14,131 nt of DNA, taken from contig DBDB01000012.1 of the NCBI GenBank assembly GCA_002293345.1, positions 1 to 14,131 on the forward strand, in the 5' to 3' direction. The notes beneath the pieces were generated by a model. It was not told the origin of the DNA. It saw only the letters and a program-made list of their open reading frames with translations, and did not search any database. The translations under genes and the position numbers were made by a program. This DNA is from Alistipes sp. UBA943. GTDB taxonomy: Bacteria; Bacteroidota; Bacteroidia; Bacteroidales; Rikenellaceae. Shown here one piece after another: positions 12,407 to 14,131 of this stretch (its first letter is position 1; each line of letters begins with the position of its first letter).

Positions 12407-13756
12407 CTAACTAAACAAAGCCCCTATTTTGGCGATCAAGTCCGGTATCGAAAACACCACCACGCGATCGTAAGCATGCAGTTGCATCGTATCCGCCGCG
12501 ATCATCACCTTCTCCCCCCGCACGATACCCCCCACCACCGTGTCGGGCGGCAGACGCAACTCCCCGATCGGACGGGTGGTCGCCTCGGCATCCGGTTTAA
12601 CAATAAACTCCAACACCTCCGCCTGGCTGCCCGTCAGGTACTTGATCGCCTGGACGTCCGTCGCCATCGTGAATCGGAATATATTCGATGCCGTGATCAG
12701 TTTCTTGTTGACGATCGTGTCGATACCCACGCTCTCCGCCAGGTTGATATAGTCCAGATTCTCGATCTCGGCGATCACCTTCTTCACCCCCACGCGCTTG
12801 GCGAACATCGAAGCCAGGATATTGGTCTCGCTGCGTCCCGTCACCGCCACAAACGCATCCATGTGCGTCAGGCTCTCCTCCAGCATCGCATCGATATGGC
12901 GGCCATCCTCGTTGATGATCAGCGTCTTGTCCAGCACCTCGGCCAACTTATACGCCTTCTCGGCGTCGTACTCGATCAACTTCACGTTCACCTCGTCCTG
13001 CAGGTCCATCGCCAGACGCACCCCGATCCGCGAACCGCCCAGTATCATCAAGTTTTTGATCGCCACGTTGGCATGACCCGAAAACTCCATCACGCTCTTC
13101 ACCGCATCGTGACGCGCGATGATATAGACCGTATCCTCCTCCATGAAGTACTCCTCCGGACGCGCCATGATCGTCTCACCGTCACGCGCGATCGCCACGA
13201 TACGGTAGCACGCGTCGTCTCCCGCGCTACCCACGGGCGGGGTGTCGCTCAACTCCCTTCCGATCAGCGACGAGGTGGCATCCAGTCGGAATACGACCAA
13301 CGACAGCTTGCCGTTCGAGAAATCGACATACTCCGTGGTCGACGTGTGACCCAACAATCCCGATATCTCGCGCGCCGCCACACGTTCGGGATAGAACAGG
13401 TAGTCGATCCCCAGGTTGACGAACATCTCCTTGTTGTTCGGTTCGAGGTATTCGCTGTTGTCGATACGGGCGATGGATTTCTTCGCACCCAGTTGCTTGG
13501 CCAGCATCGCCGCCACGACGTTGTCGTTCTCCACGTGATTGACCGCGATGAACAGGTCGCACTTCCTCACGCCCGCCTTGCGCAACGGACCGAACGTCGT
13601 CGAATCACCCTCCACGGTCACCACATCGGCACCCGCAACGAGTTCCGTCAGCGCCTTCGCATCGGGGTCGATCACCGTAATGTCATGATTGCCCCCACTC
13701 AGCAACTTCGCCAAATGACTCCCCATTTCACCCGCTCCGGCTATCACTATCTTCAT
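12407..13756 (-). CDS. trkA: Trk potassium uptake regulatory NAD-binding subunit TrkA
   Basis: A 449-residue cytoplasmic gating subunit of a Trk/Ktr K+ uptake system, with two tandem RCK units. The first Rossmann fold starts with VIAGAGEMGSHLAKLL (4-19) and has the acidic end DPD after the second strand and VEGDSTTFGPLRKAG; the second starts with LMILGGSRIGVRLA. Each is followed by an RCK-C domain (residues about 145-215 and 370-449). This matches full-length E. coli-type TrkA (about 458 residues). The membrane partner (TrkH/TrkG) is not in the window; it may be elsewhere. ATG 13756 has a perfect TAnnTTTG box about 20 bp upstream, so trkA is probably the first gene of the minus-strand train. 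A small hairpin (13204-13231) encodes the loop VGSAGDDACYR. Confidence 0.95.
   Translation of the reverse strand: MKIVIAGAGEMGSHLAKLLSGGNHDITVIDPDAKALTELVAGADVVTVEGDSTTFGPLRKAGVRKCDLFIAVNHVENDNVVAAMLAKQLGAKKSIARIDNSEYLEPNNKEMFVNLGIDYLFYPERVAAREISGLLGHTSTTEYVDFSNGKLSLVVFRLDATSSLIGRELSDTPPVGSAGDDACYRIVAIARDGETIMARPEEYFMEEDTVYIIARHDAVKSVMEFSGHANVAIKNLMILGGSRIGVRLAMDLQDEVNVKLIEYDAEKAYKLAEVLDKTLIINEDGRHIDAMLEESLTHMDAFVAVTGRSETNILASMFAKRVGVKKVIAEIENLDYINLAESVGIDTIVNKKLITASNIFRFTMATDVQAIKYLTGSQAEVLEFIVKPDAEATTRPIGELRLPPDTVVGGIVRGEKVMIAADTMQLHAYDRVVVFSIPDLIAKIGALFS
13204..13231. repeat. Small hairpin inside trkA
   Basis: GGTAGC (13204-13209) pairs with GCTACC (13226-13231), and after a two-base bulge GCG (13212-13214) pairs with CGC (13223-13225). 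It encodes the loop VGSAGDDACYR between strands of the first RCK-C domain. It is short and may be chance. Confidence 0.3.
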
Positions 13757-13760
13757 ACGC

Positions 13761-13791
13761 TTGCAATTCTTACCACAAAGATATATATTTA
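13761..13791 (+). promoter_or_regulatory. Probable promoter of the small membrane-protein gene
   Basis: TTG (13761-13763) and TATATTTA (13784-13791) are separated by 20 bases, the spacing of Bacteroidetes -33/-7 promoters; the -7 box differs from TAnnTTTG only at the last base. It overlaps the divergent trkA promoter, so the two could interfere. The leader to ATG 13815 would be about 18 nt. Confidence 0.45.
13776..13783 (-). promoter_or_regulatory. Probable trkA promoter, Bacteroidetes -7 box
   Basis: On the minus strand this reads TATCTTTG, an exact match to the Bacteroidetes -7 consensus TAnnTTTG, 20 bp before the trkA ATG, giving a leader of about a dozen bases. I cannot see a convincing TTG -33 box at the right distance. 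It would drive the whole minus-strand gene train, or its first part. Confidence 0.65.
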
Positions 13792-13814
13792 CCGCGGATT
13801 ATTGCACTTTTATT

Positions 13815-14036
13815 ATGCCGAATTGGTTGCTCATCATCCTGATCTCCGTCTCTGCCGTCACGTTGTTCGTCGTGGGGCTGTCGCTGTCGCTGATCGTTCG
13901 CGGGCGACACATCGACTCCGAAATCGACACGAATCCCAACATGAAGCGCCTCGGAATCACCTGCACCGCCAAAGATGGCGCCGCCACATGCGAAGACGAC
14001 ACCGTTTGCGGTGACTGCCAATCTCCCTGTAAATAA
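13815..14036 (+). CDS. Small membrane protein with Cys-rich C-terminal tail
   Basis: A 73-residue protein of unknown function. Residues about 4-28 are one strongly hydrophobic helix (LLIILISVSAVTLFVVGL), followed by Arg29, Arg31 and a soluble tail. The tail carries Cys50, Cys59, Cys65, Cys68 and Cys72 in the pattern C-x8-C-x5-C-x2-C-x3-C, ending CGDCQSPCK. The positive residues after the helix suggest the tail is cytoplasmic, where the cysteines could bind a metal or an Fe-S cluster. I think similar short 'membrane or secreted' proteins occur widely in Bacteroidetes but cannot confirm this. ATG 13815 directly precedes the helix; the frame extends upstream to a TTG at 13761, but the putative promoter lies there. 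It is divergent from trkA and unrelated to it by coding. Confidence 0.75.
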   Translation: MPNWLLIILISVSAVTLFVVGLSLSLIVRGRHIDSEIDTNPNMKRLGITCTAKDGAATCEDDTVCGDCQSPCK

Positions 14037-14073
14037 TTTCGCACGAAGCATTCGGAATTCAGAATTATTTTTT
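14031..14073 (+). terminator. Possible weak terminator after the small gene
   Basis: AAATAATT (14031-14038, including the stop codon) is perfectly inverted at AATTATTT (14063-14070), followed by a short T run to 14073. A small inner hairpin CGAA-GCA-TTCG lies at 14044-14054. The stem is A/T-rich and so weak. The T run touches the tRNA promoter box. Confidence 0.35.
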
Positions 14074-14080
14074 ATCTTTG
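14073..14080 (+). promoter_or_regulatory. Probable tRNA-Leu promoter, Bacteroidetes -7 box
   Basis: TATCTTTG matches TAnnTTTG exactly and ends 13 bases before the mature 5' end of the tRNA. A weak -33 candidate (TTCG, 14051-14054) lies 18 bases upstream. Confidence 0.7.
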
Positions 14081-14093
14081 CACCCGCTACTAA

Positions 14094-14131
14094 GCCCGGA
14101 TGGCGGAATTGGTAGACGCGTTGGTCTCAAA
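14094..14131 (+). tRNA. tRNA-Leu(CAA), 5' part, cut by the window end
   Basis: The acceptor arm GCCCGGA, then TGGCGGAATTGGTAGACGCG (the large D-loop of a class II tRNA), and the anticodon arm start TTGGT-CTCAAA are seen. With Cys/Thr loop bases C32 U33, the anticodon is CAA (14128-14130), reading UUG leucine codons. The D-arm pattern and acceptor start are those of bacterial tRNA-Leu. The variable arm, T arm and 3' acceptor lie outside the window. Confidence 0.93.

Noticed and set aside
11927..14014. Very long open frame on the plus strand opposite GH3 and trkA
   Set aside because: It is an antisense shadow of GC-rich codons; the product is Arg/His-rich with no domain, while both minus-strand genes have full family motifs.
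1..14131. CRISPR array, prophage, integrase or defence cassette
   Set aside because: No regularly spaced direct repeats and no phage, integrase or defence gene are seen; all genes are housekeeping or energy genes.

Overview
The window looks like a chromosomal segment from a GC-rich gut Bacteroidales, most likely Rikenellaceae (Alistipes-like). The reasons are the TAnnTTTG-type (Bacteroidetes) promoter boxes at both ends, weak Shine-Dalgarno signals, an RnfBCDGEA operon of Bacteroidales type, a Nif3-family gene next to a coiled-coil C4 zinc-ribbon gene, a GH3-family protein and an NOL1/RsmF-like methyltransferase. The genus is an inference, because no rRNA or marker-gene comparison was possible.

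Layout, from right to left. A tRNA-Leu(CAA) gene begins at 14094 and is cut by the window end. A small plus-strand gene (13815-14036) encodes a 73-residue membrane protein with a Cys-rich tail. Everything else is one minus-strand train of 14 genes: trkA, a GH3-family gene, an rsmF-like rRNA methyltransferase, a MerR-family regulator, a Nif3-like gene, a zinc-ribbon coiled-coil gene, nadE, rnfB, rnfC, rnfD, rnfG, rnfE, rnfA and hpt. Most junctions overlap or are a few bases apart. The only gaps over 60 bp are MerR/Nif3 (68 bp) and rnfA/hpt (127 bp), and both are filled by inverted-repeat elements. The only convincing promoters are in the trkA/small-gene divergent region and before the tRNA.

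Metabolically the centre is the Rnf complex, a membrane ion pump that oxidises ferredoxin and reduces NAD+. NAD synthetase lies directly upstream and its 3' end overlaps the rnfB start. NadE is odd: its glutaminase half appears to lack the catalytic cysteine. RnfB carries an unusual N-terminal Cys cluster plus an extra membrane helix.

The most interesting signal is not a gene. The window holds a series of palindromic or multi-hairpin DNA elements. Two are 127-bp long-hairpin copies that share a core (GTACTC[G/A]ACGTAC): one fills the rnfA/hpt gap, and the other sits in frame inside rnfC, adding exactly 42 codons. Two others are cloverleaf-like arrays, each an outer stem enclosing three hairpins, lying in frame in linkers of the MerR and RsmF-like genes. 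One of these has four perfect stems of 10, 13, 9 and 13 bp. A shorter hairpin whose ends resemble the 127-bp element fills the MerR/Nif3 gap. Together they resemble, in principle, the Rickettsia palindromic elements that insert in frame into protein genes, and may be an undescribed family of small repeats here.
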